DNA from: VRUE01 sp963703335
GTDB taxonomy: Bacteria > Actinomycetota > Thermoleophilia > Solirubrobacterales > 70-9
Length of the DNA: 64,000 nt
Direction of reading: 5' to 3'
Assembly: GCA_963703335.1 (NCBI GenBank)
Contig: OY969812.1
Location: 1,054,001 to 1,118,000 of the forward strand
Every line of letters begins with the position of its first letter. The stretch's first letter is position 1. Position numbers and translations under genes: made by a program. The notes beneath the pieces are model-generated. The model was not told the DNA's origin. It searched no databases and worked only from the letters and a program-made list of their open reading frames with translations. Below are positions 23,269-30,843 of this stretch, piece by piece.

Positions 23269-24460
23269 GTGCCCAGCGATGAGGTGACTGACCGAGGGTC
23301 GAATGCCGGGGCTTCCGCCGTCCGGTACGCAGGCGCCACCAAGCGTTACCCCGGCTCTGCCGTCGCTGCCGTCGACAACCTCACTCTCGAGGTGCCAGCG
23401 GGTGAGATTCTGCGTCCTCGTCGGCCCATCAGGCTGCGGCAAGACGACCGCGATGCGGATGGTCAACCGCACGGTCGAGATGACCGAGGGCGACATCCTC
23501 ATCGGCGAGCGATCGGTGCGCGAGCGCAACCCGGCGCAGCTGCGCCGCGAGATCGGCTACGTGATCCAGCAGATCGGCCTCTTTCCACATCGCACGATCG
23601 CCGAGAACGTCGCCGCCGTGCCCCAGCTGCTCGGCTGGAAGAAGGAGCGCGCGGCAGCGAGGGCCACCGAGCTGCTCGCCTTGGTCGGACTCGACCCCGA
23701 CCTCGCCGATCGCTACCCCGCCCAACTCTCCGGCGGCCAGCAACAGCGCGTCGGCGTTGCCCGAGCGCTGGCGGCGGACCCGCTGGTGATGCTGATGGAC
23801 GAGCCCTTTGGCGCGATTGACCCGATCAACCGCGAGCGACTGCAGAACGAGTTCCTCCGCCTGCAGGCGGAGATCGGCAAGACGGTCCTCTTTGTCACCC
23901 ACGACATCGACGAGGCGATCAAGATGGGGGACCGGATCGCGATCATGCGCGAAGGCGGCAAGGTCGCCCAGTACGCGACCCCGGCCGAGATCCTGATGGA
24001 CCCAGCCGACGAGTTCGTCGAGGACTTCGTCGGCGCCGACCGGGCGCTGAAGCGACTGGCGCTGATGCGGGTGGCCGACATCGACCTCTGGAAAGCACCG
24101 CTCGCCTACGTCGGCCAGCCGACCTCCGAGGTGCGGGCGAAGCTCGCGGGCGCCGAGGTCCCCTATCCGCTGCTGGTCGACGGCGAGCGCCGGCCGCTTG
24201 GCTGGCTGTCGGAGCGCGACCTCGCGGCCGAGCACGTGCCGGCCAAGCCCGACTCGCCGCTCGGGCCGTTGCTCGACCTCGATGACGTGATGCGCGACGC
24301 GCTCGCCGACCTGCTGCAGGGCGAGGCGCAATACGCGGCGGTCGCCGACCACCAGGGCCGCATCGCCGGGGTCCTCTCGGTCGAGATCATCTCCGAGTTC
24401 CTCGCCTCACCGCGGGCGAAGACCGAGGAGCACCCGGCGACAGAACGGCCGCATGGCTAG
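23269..24460 (+). CDS. opuCA: Osmoprotectant (glycine betaine/quaternary amine) ABC transporter ATPase, frameshifted near 5' end
   Basis: The N-terminal strand AVRYAGATKRYPGSAVAAVD (from GTG 23269) and the rest of the protein are in different frames. The switch lies at 23407-23411, where GAGATTCTGCGTC should read GAGATTTGCGTC; removing one base joins PAGEI to CVLVGPSGCGKTT (Walker A). Downstream: IQQIGLFPHRTIAENV, signature LSGGQQQRVGVARAL, Walker B VMLMDEPFGAIDP, H-loop FVTHD, and a C-terminal CBS-like regulatory region, as in OpuCA/ProV. First gene of a four-gene uptake operon, 8-bp overlap with the first permease. Either a sequence error or a disabled transporter. Confidence 0.85.
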
Positions 24461-25190
24461 CTTGACCACACTCGCCGCGGTTGGCGAAGTCGGCAAAGGC
24501 TTCATCCAGGAACGAACCTCCGACACCCTCCCCTGTCAGGCGACCGAGAAGCTCTTCTGCTTCGACTGGGCGAAGGAAAACATCGATCGCTACGGGACGC
24601 CGACCGTTCAGCACTTGGAGCTGGTCGCACTCGCCGTGCTCTTCGGCTTCGCGATCGCTTTCACGCTCGCCCTGCTCGCCCATCGCCGCCGCTGGCTGCA
24701 ATCGCCCCTGCTGGCCGCGACCGGCGTGCTCTACACAATCCCCAGCGTTGCCTTCTTCTTCCTCCTACTGCCCTTCACCGGCCGCGGCGTCGATACGGCG
24801 GTCATCGCCCTCACAGCTTTCAACCTGCAGGTCATCTACCGCAACACGATCGTCGGCCTCTCCAACGTCCCGGCATCCGTCAAGGAAGCCGCCAAGGGCA
24901 TCGGCCAGACCGACCGCCAGATCCTCTGGCGGGTCGAGCTGCCGCTGGCGACGCCGGAGATCATCGCCGGCCTGCGGATCGCGACGGTCAGCACAGTTGC
25001 GATCGCAACCCTCGCCGTGTTCGCCGGGGGCGGCGGCCTGGGAGTGCCAATCAAGCAGGGCGGGATCGACTTCAAGACCAACATCATCATCGCCGGTGGG
25101 ATCGCGATCTTGATGGCACTCGCCTTTGACGTGATCCTGCTCACGATCCAGCGCCTCGCAACCCCCTGGGAAAGGGTGACCCGGGCGTGA
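24453..25190 (+). CDS. opuCB: Osmoprotectant ABC transporter permease 1
   Basis: 245 residues. After a polar N-terminus of about 50 residues (FIQERTSDTLPC, KENIDRYG) come five to six membrane spans. The ATPase-contacting EAA loop is KEAAKGIGQTDRQILWRVELP (about 146-165). BPD_transp_1 family, OpuCB/OsmW/ProW type. Start overlaps the ATPase gene by 8 bp and the stop overlaps the second permease by 4 bp, so the genes are tightly coupled. Confidence 0.9.
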   Translation: MASLTTLAAVGEVGKGFIQERTSDTLPCQATEKLFCFDWAKENIDRYGTPTVQHLELVALAVLFGFAIAFTLALLAHRRRWLQSPLLAATGVLYTIPSVAFFFLLLPFTGRGVDTAVIALTAFNLQVIYRNTIVGLSNVPASVKEAAKGIGQTDRQILWRVELPLATPEIIAGLRIATVSTVAIATLAVFAGGGGLGVPIKQGGIDFKTNIIIAGGIAILMALAFDVILLTIQRLATPWERVTRA

Positions 25191-25909
25191 CCGCCTTCAT
25201 CGTCCCGCATCTCCCGCTCGGCTCGATCGGTGGCGCGCTCGAATTCATCTTCGAGCCCCAGCCCTCCAACGTGACCGGTGGCAAGCTGGTCGGCGGCTTC
25301 GATCAGACCCTCGAACTGGCGCTAACGCAGCTTGAAGTGACCGTCTTCGCCCTAGCACTCTCGATGCTCCTGGCGCTGCCGGCCGGCCTCTATCTCGGAC
25401 ACAAGGGGGTCGGCGAGCTGCTGGCGGTCGGCCTCGGCAACGCCGGGCGGGCGATCCCCGAGCTGGCCCTGATCGCCTTCATGGCAGCGGCGATCGGCGT
25501 CGGCACGCTCAACCTGACGATCGCGCTCGCCGTCCTCGGAATCCCCCCGATCCTCACCAACGCCTTCGTCGGTATCCGCCAAGTCGACCGCGCCCCGGTG
25601 GAGGCGGCGCGCGGAATCGGGATGACCGAGCGCGAGATCCTCTTCAAGGTCGAGGTGCCGCTGGCGATCCCGACCCTGATGGCCGGCATCCGGCTGGCGA
25701 CGATCGCGATAGTCGCCACGGCGACGATCGCGCCGCTGGCCGGCGTGCTGACCCTGGGCGACTACATCATCAACGAAAACGTCTACGGCGAGAACGGCGT
25801 CGTCGCCGGGGCGATCGTCGTCGCCGTGATGGCGCTGGCGCTCGAGCTCCTGCTCGCCCTGCTGCAGCGCCGCCTGACTTCGAAGGGGCTGAAGCTGAGG
25901 CCCGCATGA
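25187..25909 (+). CDS. opuCD: Osmoprotectant ABC transporter permease 2
   Basis: 240 residues, paralogous to the previous permease. About six membrane spans; the EAA loop reads VEAARGIGMTEREILFKVEVP near 140-160. The hydrophilic N-terminal ~40 residues include EFIFEPQPSNVTGGKLVGG. Heterodimeric permeases of this kind occur in OpuC and OsmVWXY systems. Start overlaps the preceding stop by 4 bp (GTGA). Confidence 0.9.
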   Translation: MTAFIVPHLPLGSIGGALEFIFEPQPSNVTGGKLVGGFDQTLELALTQLEVTVFALALSMLLALPAGLYLGHKGVGELLAVGLGNAGRAIPELALIAFMAAAIGVGTLNLTIALAVLGIPPILTNAFVGIRQVDRAPVEAARGIGMTEREILFKVEVPLAIPTLMAGIRLATIAIVATATIAPLAGVLTLGDYIINENVYGENGVVAGAIVVAVMALALELLLALLQRRLTSKGLKLRPA

Positions 25910-25940
25910 GATGTCCAACCAATCAAGAGAGGATCACCCG

Positions 25941-26939
25941 ATGAGGACCAAGACAACCCGGTTGAATGCCATGGGGGCAATCCTGCTTGCGCTCGTCCTG
26001 AGCCTCGGCGTGGCCGCCTGCGGCAGCAGCGACGATGACACCAGTGGGGAATCGACAGCGGCCGAAAGCAGCGAAGGCGAAGGGGCAATCGCCTCCAATC
26101 CCGCCAACGGCAAAGTCACCCTGACGATCGGCTCGAAGAACTTCGCCGAATCGGAAATCACCGGCGAGATCTACGCCCAGGCCCTCGAAGCCGCCGGCTA
26201 CAAGATCAAGACGGACCTCAGCCTCGGATCGGAAACGATCGCCCTGAAAACGTTGAAGCAGGGGGAGATCTCCGGCTACCCCGAATACACCAGCACCGCG
26301 CTGGAGTCCCTGTTCAGCCTCGAACCCGAAGAAGTCCCGGCCGAAGCCCAAGCGGCCTACGAAAAGGCGAAGGCCGAACTCGAAAAAGACGGCCTGACCG
26401 CCTTCCCGCCGACGCCGTTCTCCAGCGCCAACGCGGTCGGCACGACGACGAAATTCGCCGAAGAAGAAGGCCTGGAGACGGTCTCCGACCTCGAAGGCAA
26501 GTCCGAAAGCATGAGCCTCTACGGCTCGCCCGAGTGCCGCCAGCGGATCGACTGCCTGGCCGGGCTCGAAAAGTACTACGGGCTCAAATTCAAGTCGTTC
26601 CACCCGGTGGACATCGGCCTCCGCTACACGGTCCTCGAAAAGGGGCAGGCCGACCTCTCGATCCTCTTCACGACCGACCCGCAGCTCTCAGCGGAGAAAG
26701 ACAAGTTCGTGATCCTCGAAGACGACAAGGAAGTCTTCCCGGCCGGCAACGTCATCTTCATCACCGATCAGTCAACAGCCAAAAAGGCTGGGCCGGACTA
26801 CGAAAAGACGATCGTTGCGGTGCAGAAGGGGTTGACGCTGCCGGTCGTGCAGGAGCTCAATGCTCGGGTGGAACTCGAAAAGAAGTCGGCGAAGCAGGTG
26901 GCTGGTGAATATCTGAAGTCGGCGGGGTACACCGGGTAG
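25941..26939 (+). CDS. opuCC: Osmoprotectant-binding lipoprotein
   Basis: 332 residues from ATG 25941, chosen because AGAGAGG lies nine bases upstream and the signal peptide then starts MRTKTTRLNAMGAILLALVL with lipobox VAACG; ATG 25911 would add ten residues. An acidic Ser/Glu linker is followed by the OpuAC-type periplasmic-binding fold: TIGSKNFAESEITGEIYAQA, SGYPEYTSTALE and LRYTVLEKGQADLSILFTTD, closely matching quaternary-amine-binding OsmX/OpuCC proteins. Last gene of the operon; a 26-bp hairpin follows its stop. Confidence 0.92.
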   Translation: MRTKTTRLNAMGAILLALVLSLGVAACGSSDDDTSGESTAAESSEGEGAIASNPANGKVTLTIGSKNFAESEITGEIYAQALEAAGYKIKTDLSLGSETIALKTLKQGEISGYPEYTSTALESLFSLEPEEVPAEAQAAYEKAKAELEKDGLTAFPPTPFSSANAVGTTTKFAEEEGLETVSDLEGKSESMSLYGSPECRQRIDCLAGLEKYYGLKFKSFHPVDIGLRYTVLEKGQADLSILFTTDPQLSAEKDKFVILEDDKEVFPAGNVIFITDQSTAKKAGPDYEKTIVAVQKGLTLPVVQELNARVELEKKSAKQVAGEYLKSAGYTG

Positions 26940-26947
26940 GGGTTAGG

Positions 26948-27010
26948 CGCGGGTGGAGGGGGTTCGCCGGACAAAAGCGGGGAGTGTCCGGCGAACCCCC
27001 TCCACCCGCG
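26948..27010. terminator. 26-bp perfect hairpin between convergent operons
   Basis: Arms 26948-26973 and 26985-27010 are perfectly complementary with an 11-nt loop. It starts 8 bp after the opuCC stop and ends 34 bp before the stop of the convergent MFS gene. Position fits a bidirectional terminator, though no U-run follows on either strand. The stem sequence is not shared with the other hairpins in the window. Confidence 0.65.
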
Positions 27011-27044
27011 CTCCAACACGTACCGGCAGCTCCACCGGCGAGGG

Positions 27045-28289
27045 TCAGGCGGCCGCCGGTTCTTCTTGCGTTCTTGCTGGATTGCTTCGGATGCGGGTGA
27101 AGCAGATGTGGGCGGCCCAGGCGGCGGAGAGACCTGAGATCGCGGCGAGGAGCAGGGCGAAGCGGGGGTCGTAGGTTTGGGAGAGCCAGCCGGTTAGGGG
27201 GGCGCCGATCGGGGTCGAGCCGAGGAAGACGACTGAGTAGAGGGCCATTACGCGGCCGCGCATCTGGGGCTCTACGGCGAGCTGGAGGGATGAGTTGATC
27301 GTCGCGGCGAAGGTGACCGCGGCCGCGCCTAGCAGGGTCAGGGCCACCAGCTCGAGGGCCAGGGCGGGCATCGCCGCCGAGAGCAGGGCGAGCACGCCGA
27401 AAGCGAGGGCGCCGCCGGCGATCAGGCGCGGGCCGGTGCGGCCATGGGCGCCGTTGACGAGGGCGCCGCCGATCGAGCCGACCGCCATCGCCGAGACCAT
27501 CGCCGCGTAGGTAGTCGCGTTGCCGTCGAAGCTGAACTTGGCCAGCAGCGGCAGGACCACCTGGAAGTTGAAGCCGAGCGTGCCGACGAGCGCCATCAGC
27601 GCCAGCGGCACCGCCAGCTCGGGGGTGGCGCGCACGTAGCGCAGGCCGGCCCGGATCGCCCCCGGCTCACGAGGGGCGGCGGGCTCGACGTGCAGGCCGC
27701 GCGGGTCCATCCCCCAGAGGGCGACGATCATCGCCACGAAGGTGAGGGCGTTGAGGGCGAAGCAGGGGACGACGCCGAAGCCGGCGATCAGCAGGCCGGC
27801 GATCGCCGGACCGACGATGCGCGCCATCTGCACGATGACGCTGTTGAGGCTGACCGCGTTGACGACCCGGTCCGGCCCGACCATCTCGAAGACGAAGCTC
27901 TGCCGAGCCGGGTTGTCGATCGCGTTGACGCTGCCCATCGCGAAGACGGCGAGAAAGACCATCCAGGGGGCGACGACCCCGGTCGCAGTCACCGCGAAGA
28001 GACCGATGGCGGGGATCGCCATCAGCGCCTGCGTCGCGATCAGCAGCCGGCGCCGCGGGATGCGGTCGGCGAGCACGCCGCCCCAGGCGCCGAGCAGAAG
28101 CATCGGCAGAAACTGCAGGGCGGTGGTCAGACCGACGGCGACGCCGCTGTCAGTGAGCGTGAGGATCAACCAGATTGCCGCCACCGTCTGCATCCAGGTG
28201 CCCGACAGAGAGATCAGCTGGCCGGCGAAATAGCGCCGGTAGTTGGGGACCGCGAGGGAATCGAAGCTGCGCCTGAGCCCGGCGCTCAC
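27045..28289 (-). CDS. MFS transporter (EntS/MFS_3-like exporter)
   Basis: 414 residues from GTG 28289, with twelve hydrophobic segments. Starts LRRSFDSLAVPNYRRYFAGQ, common in MFS_3 exporters; motif A GGVLADRIPRRRLL lies between TM2 and TM3 (about 70-83) and a second FVFEMVGPDRVVNAVSLNS loop follows TM4. Its start overlaps the MarR gene stop by 4 bp. A MarR-MFS pair usually means that the exporter is induced by the compound it expels; drug or metabolite efflux is likely, substrate unknown. Confidence 0.88.
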   Translation of the reverse strand: MSAGLRRSFDSLAVPNYRRYFAGQLISLSGTWMQTVAAIWLILTLTDSGVAVGLTTALQFLPMLLLGAWGGVLADRIPRRRLLIATQALMAIPAIGLFAVTATGVVAPWMVFLAVFAMGSVNAIDNPARQSFVFEMVGPDRVVNAVSLNSVIVQMARIVGPAIAGLLIAGFGVVPCFALNALTFVAMIVALWGMDPRGLHVEPAAPREPGAIRAGLRYVRATPELAVPLALMALVGTLGFNFQVVLPLLAKFSFDGNATTYAAMVSAMAVGSIGGALVNGAHGRTGPRLIAGGALAFGVLALLSAAMPALALELVALTLLGAAAVTFAATINSSLQLAVEPQMRGRVMALYSVVFLGSTPIGAPLTGWLSQTYDPRFALLLAAISGLSAAWAAHICFTRIRSNPARTQEEPAAA

Positions 28290-28756
28290 GAACCACCACC
28301 GCGCTTGGAGCGCGGCTCCTCGAGGATGTCCTCGAGGATCTCGGCGGCACGCTCGAGCGTGCGCAGGTCATCGGCGGGAAGGTCGCGCATGCGCCGCGCC
28401 AGGTAAGCGTTCTTGCGGCCGCGCAGGCGCCGCAGCCGCTCGCGCCCAGCCGCGTTGACGCTGACCAGCGAACTGCGCCCGTCGCTGGGGTCGGGAGTGC
28501 GTGCGATCAATCCCTCCCGATCGAGACAGCCGAGCGTACGCGTGATGGTCGGGCGCTTGACTCGCTCGAACTCGGCGAGCTCACTGGGCGTGAGCGGTCC
28601 GTGCCGCTCGATCGTCGCCAGTGCCGCAGTCGAGGTCGGGGTCAAGCCGCTCGCCTCCGCAGCCGCCTCCTGCCGCAGGCGCCGCGCCGTACGCACGATC
28701 CCCATCCGTAGCCTCGCGGCAAGGTCAGTGAGTGGGATGTCGGGAGTCGACGTCAT
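28286..28756 (-). CDS. MarR-family transcriptional regulator
   Basis: 156 residues. Winged helix-turn-helix: RHGPLTPSELAEFERVKRPT (about 50-69) then ITRTLGCLDREGLIARTPDP and the wing DPSDGRSSLVSVNAAGRE. N-terminal dimerisation helix RLRQEAAAEASGLTPTSTAA. Start ATG 28756. Coupled to the MFS gene. A palindromic operator candidate overlaps its promoter, consistent with self-repression of the marR-MFS operon. Confidence 0.92.
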   Translation of the reverse strand: MTSTPDIPLTDLAARLRMGIVRTARRLRQEAAAEASGLTPTSTAALATIERHGPLTPSELAEFERVKRPTITRTLGCLDREGLIARTPDPSDGRSSLVSVNAAGRERLRRLRGRKNAYLARRMRDLPADDLRTLERAAEILEDILEEPRSKRGGGS

Positions 28757-28773
28757 TAGTTAGCGTTGGTAAT

Positions 28774-28788
28774 TAGTTTAGCAAACTA
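28774..28788. promoter_or_regulatory. Candidate MarR operator
   Basis: TAGTTT-AGC-AAACTA, a perfect inverted repeat with 3-nt spacer, 18 bp upstream of the marR start in a locally AT-rich stretch. A partial repeat of the half-site (TTAGTTAGCG) lies at 28756-28765. Size and place fit autoregulation; the assignment is inferred. Confidence 0.55.
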
Positions 28789-28860
28789 TTTTCGTCTCCC
28801 GCAGTCAATGGCTGGTCTACACGGAAGTGTCAACTCACTGGGTCAATTGGGTGACATCGC

Positions 28861-28888
28861 TTTTGCAACGAACTTCCGCCGCTAGCAT
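28861..28888 (+). promoter_or_regulatory. Candidate promoter of the tRNA-like RNA
   Basis: TTTTGC (28861-28866), 16 bp, then TAGCAT (28883-28888). The -10-like box ends eight bases before the first base of the tRNA-like acceptor stem, so transcription would start at or just before its 5' end. The -35 match is weak. No gene lies within 350 bp downstream on this strand other than the RNAs described. Confidence 0.4.
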
Positions 28889-28896
28889 CGCCGACA

Positions 28897-28986
28897 GGAG
28901 GGTGATGGGGGCGGGGTGCTCCCGCACAGATGACACCTGCTGCGTCCGATTGACCATCGGATCCGGTTCGAGTCCGGCGCCCTCCG
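28897..28986 (+). ncRNA. tRNA-like RNA with 8/4 acceptor/T arms and long variable arm (allo-tRNA candidate)
   Basis: Cloverleaf by eye: acceptor 28897-28904 GGAGGGTG with 28978-28985 CGCCCTCC (8 bp, one G-U); D stem 28907-28912 / 28918-28923 (6 bp, one G-U), loop GGGGT; anticodon arm 28924-28943, six pairs with one bulged C (28940) and a 7-nt loop ATGACAC giving anticodon GAC after U33; variable arm TCCGAT-TGACC-ATCGGA (28945-28961); T stem 28963-28966 / 28974-28977 CCGG, loop TTCGAGT; discriminator G28986. CCA is not encoded. A 6-bp D stem, 8-bp acceptor, long variable arm and G73 are tRNA-Sec/Ser-like, but the anticodon is not UCA. The 8/4 layout matches described allo-tRNAs. Function unknown. 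Confidence 0.65.
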
Positions 28987-28999
28987 CAGATAGACCAAT

Positions 29000-29097
29000 G
29001 GAGCGGGTCGAGTCGGTGGTACCCTCAGCTACGGGTGTCATCTGTGCGGGGTACCTGCGGGGTGGTTCCCGCCTCTTCACCAGACTCGACCCGCTCC
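29000..29097 (+). ncRNA. Structured RNA hairpin with loop complementary to the tRNA-like anticodon arm
   Basis: A 15-bp perfect closing stem (29000-29014 with 29083-29097, GGAGCGGGTCGAGTC) encloses two sub-hairpins: GGTACCC 29018-29024 with 29049-29055, and GCGGG 29057-29061 with CCCGC 29068-29072. The 24-nt loop of the first contains 29034-29050, the exact complement of 28921-28937 in the upstream tRNA-like RNA. Whether both are one transcript or two is not visible. Part of a 490-bp stretch (28757-29246) with no credible reading frame; 29098-29246 shows nothing further. Confidence 0.55.
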
Positions 29098-29246
29098 GGC
29101 GGGTCTTGTCGTTTCCAGGGGACTCGCCTACGTCGTGTAGGAATCAGGAGCGGGTAGGCCTTTCGTCCAGGCCCGGCGCCACCCGTCAAGCCTCAATCGT
29201 TGTTGCCGACGAGTTCAGTTGAGGCCGCAGGCGGCCCACCTCCGGC

Positions 29247-30833
29247 ATGGCGATCCCGACGGCGACACCGAGCGCTTCGAAAAAGGCGAGGCGGCCTCGC
29301 CGCCACAGGCACAAGCACGTCTGGAAGGACAAGCACTACCGCTGGGTCCCGGACGGGGAGTGCGGCTGGCGGATGCAGGGCTACGTCGTCCGCCACAAGC
29401 ACAAGCCCAAGCGCAACCATCGTCGCGGTCCCGGGCCCAGGCCGGCAGACCGCTGCGCGCCCGCCATCACGATCGACCGTGATCCCCGTCCACCGGGCGC
29501 CTACCAGGGGCCGTTCGGCCCCGCGCAGGCGAAGCGGCTGCTGGACCGGGCCGGCTTCGGCGCGGTCCCGGGGCAGGCCGAGCAGCTCGCTTCGCTCGGC
29601 CTCCTCGGCGCGGTCCAGTCCTTGACCCGCCCCAGCGGCGCGGCGAGCCTGCACGGCCCGGCCCCGGTTGACGACGACAACAACCCGATCGCCCCCGCCG
29701 ACGCCTACGGTCACGACCACCTCTGGTTCCTCGACCGGATGGTGCGCAGCGACCAGCCTCTGGTCGAGCGGATGACGCTCATCTTGCACGACTGGTTCGC
29801 GACCTCCAACGCCAACGTCTCCCGTCAGCAGCAGCTGATCGACCAGTCGAATCTCTTCCGCTCGGCCTGCTTCGGCTCCTTCCTCGACCTCTTCAAGGCG
29901 GTCACCGTCGACCCGGCGATGCTGCAGTGGCTCAACGGCGCCGAGAACACCAAGCAGGCGCCGAATGAGAACTATGCCCGCGAGATGATGGAGCTGTTTT
30001 CGCTCGGCGCCGATCGCGGCGCCTACACGGAGGACGACATCCGCGAACAGGCCAGGGCGCTGACCGGCTGGCGCTATGACTGGTCGAACGAGCTCGGCGC
30101 CTACAACTTCCGCTTCGATGGGAAACGGCACGACGCGGGCGCCAAGACGGTGTTCGGCCGGGCCGGCAACTGGAGCTGGGAAGACGCCTGCCGGCTCTGC
30201 GTCGAGCACCCTCTCCATCCCTCATTCTTCGTCGAGAAGCTCTGGGGCTACTTCGTCGGGCAGCCACCCTCCGCCGGCGCCCGGGATGGCCTGATCGATA
30301 TCTACCGTGGTTCCGGCTGGACGATCCGGCCGGTGCTCGAGTCGATCCTGATCAGCCCCGACCTCTACGAAGGCCCGCCGATGGTGAAGCCGCCGGTCGT
30401 GCAACTGGCCGGCATGCTGCGCACGACCGGCCGCGGCATCGACACATACGCCTGGGTATGGCTCTGCGATCAGGCCGGTCAGCAGCTCTTCTGGCCGCCG
30501 AACGTCTCGGGCTGGGACGACAGCCGCTGGCTCGACACCTCGCGCATGCGAGCCCGTTGGAACGTCGTCGACTACGTGCTCGACCAGATCTCGGTCGACG
30601 CCTGGAACGGTGAATACAGCGGTACCGAGAGCGCCGAGGAAGCGCTGGCTCGGGCGCTGGCCGCCTGGGGCTCGCCGGCGCTGCGCGATGAGCACCGAGC
30701 CGAGCTGCTCGACTTCGCCCGACGCAGCGAGAAACTCGCGACGGCCAAATGGCAGCAGAGTCCCTATCGGGCGATGCGCCAGAACGCCCTGCTGCAGCTG
30801 ATCGGCGTAAGCCCGGACCTGATCCTGCAATGA
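29247..30833 (+). CDS. DUF1800 family protein
   Basis: 528 residues. DUF1800 markers: FGPAQAKRLLDRAGFGAVPG (about 91-110), MTLILHDWFATSNANV, NENYAREMMELFSLG and ALTGWRYDW, and the late FWPPNVSGWDD. The first 75 residues are strongly basic and His-rich (RRPRRHRHKHVWKDKHYRWV, RHKHKPKRNHRR) and no signal peptide is evident. DUF1800 genes nearly always precede a DUF1501 gene, as here (10-bp gap); the pair is thought to act on exported or surface polymers, mechanism unknown. Upstream is the tRNA-like RNA region, which could form part of its leader. Confidence 0.9.
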   Translation: MAIPTATPSASKKARRPRRHRHKHVWKDKHYRWVPDGECGWRMQGYVVRHKHKPKRNHRRGPGPRPADRCAPAITIDRDPRPPGAYQGPFGPAQAKRLLDRAGFGAVPGQAEQLASLGLLGAVQSLTRPSGAASLHGPAPVDDDNNPIAPADAYGHDHLWFLDRMVRSDQPLVERMTLILHDWFATSNANVSRQQQLIDQSNLFRSACFGSFLDLFKAVTVDPAMLQWLNGAENTKQAPNENYAREMMELFSLGADRGAYTEDDIREQARALTGWRYDWSNELGAYNFRFDGKRHDAGAKTVFGRAGNWSWEDACRLCVEHPLHPSFFVEKLWGYFVGQPPSAGARDGLIDIYRGSGWTIRPVLESILISPDLYEGPPMVKPPVVQLAGMLRTTGRGIDTYAWVWLCDQAGQQLFWPPNVSGWDDSRWLDTSRMRARWNVVDYVLDQISVDAWNGEYSGTESAEEALARALAAWGSPALRDEHRAELLDFARRSEKLATAKWQQSPYRAMRQNALLQLIGVSPDLILQ

Positions 30834-30843
30834 GGAAGAGCTG

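Noticed and set aside
28897..28986. Bona fide selenocysteine tRNA
   Set aside because: The shape is similar, but the anticodon loop gives GAC, not UCA, the T stem has 4 pairs rather than 5, and no selA/selB/selD is in the window.
28757..29246. Retron or integron attC site
   Set aside because: No reverse transcriptase or integrase is in the window, and the structure fits a tRNA cloverleaf plus hairpin better than msr/msd or attC architecture.
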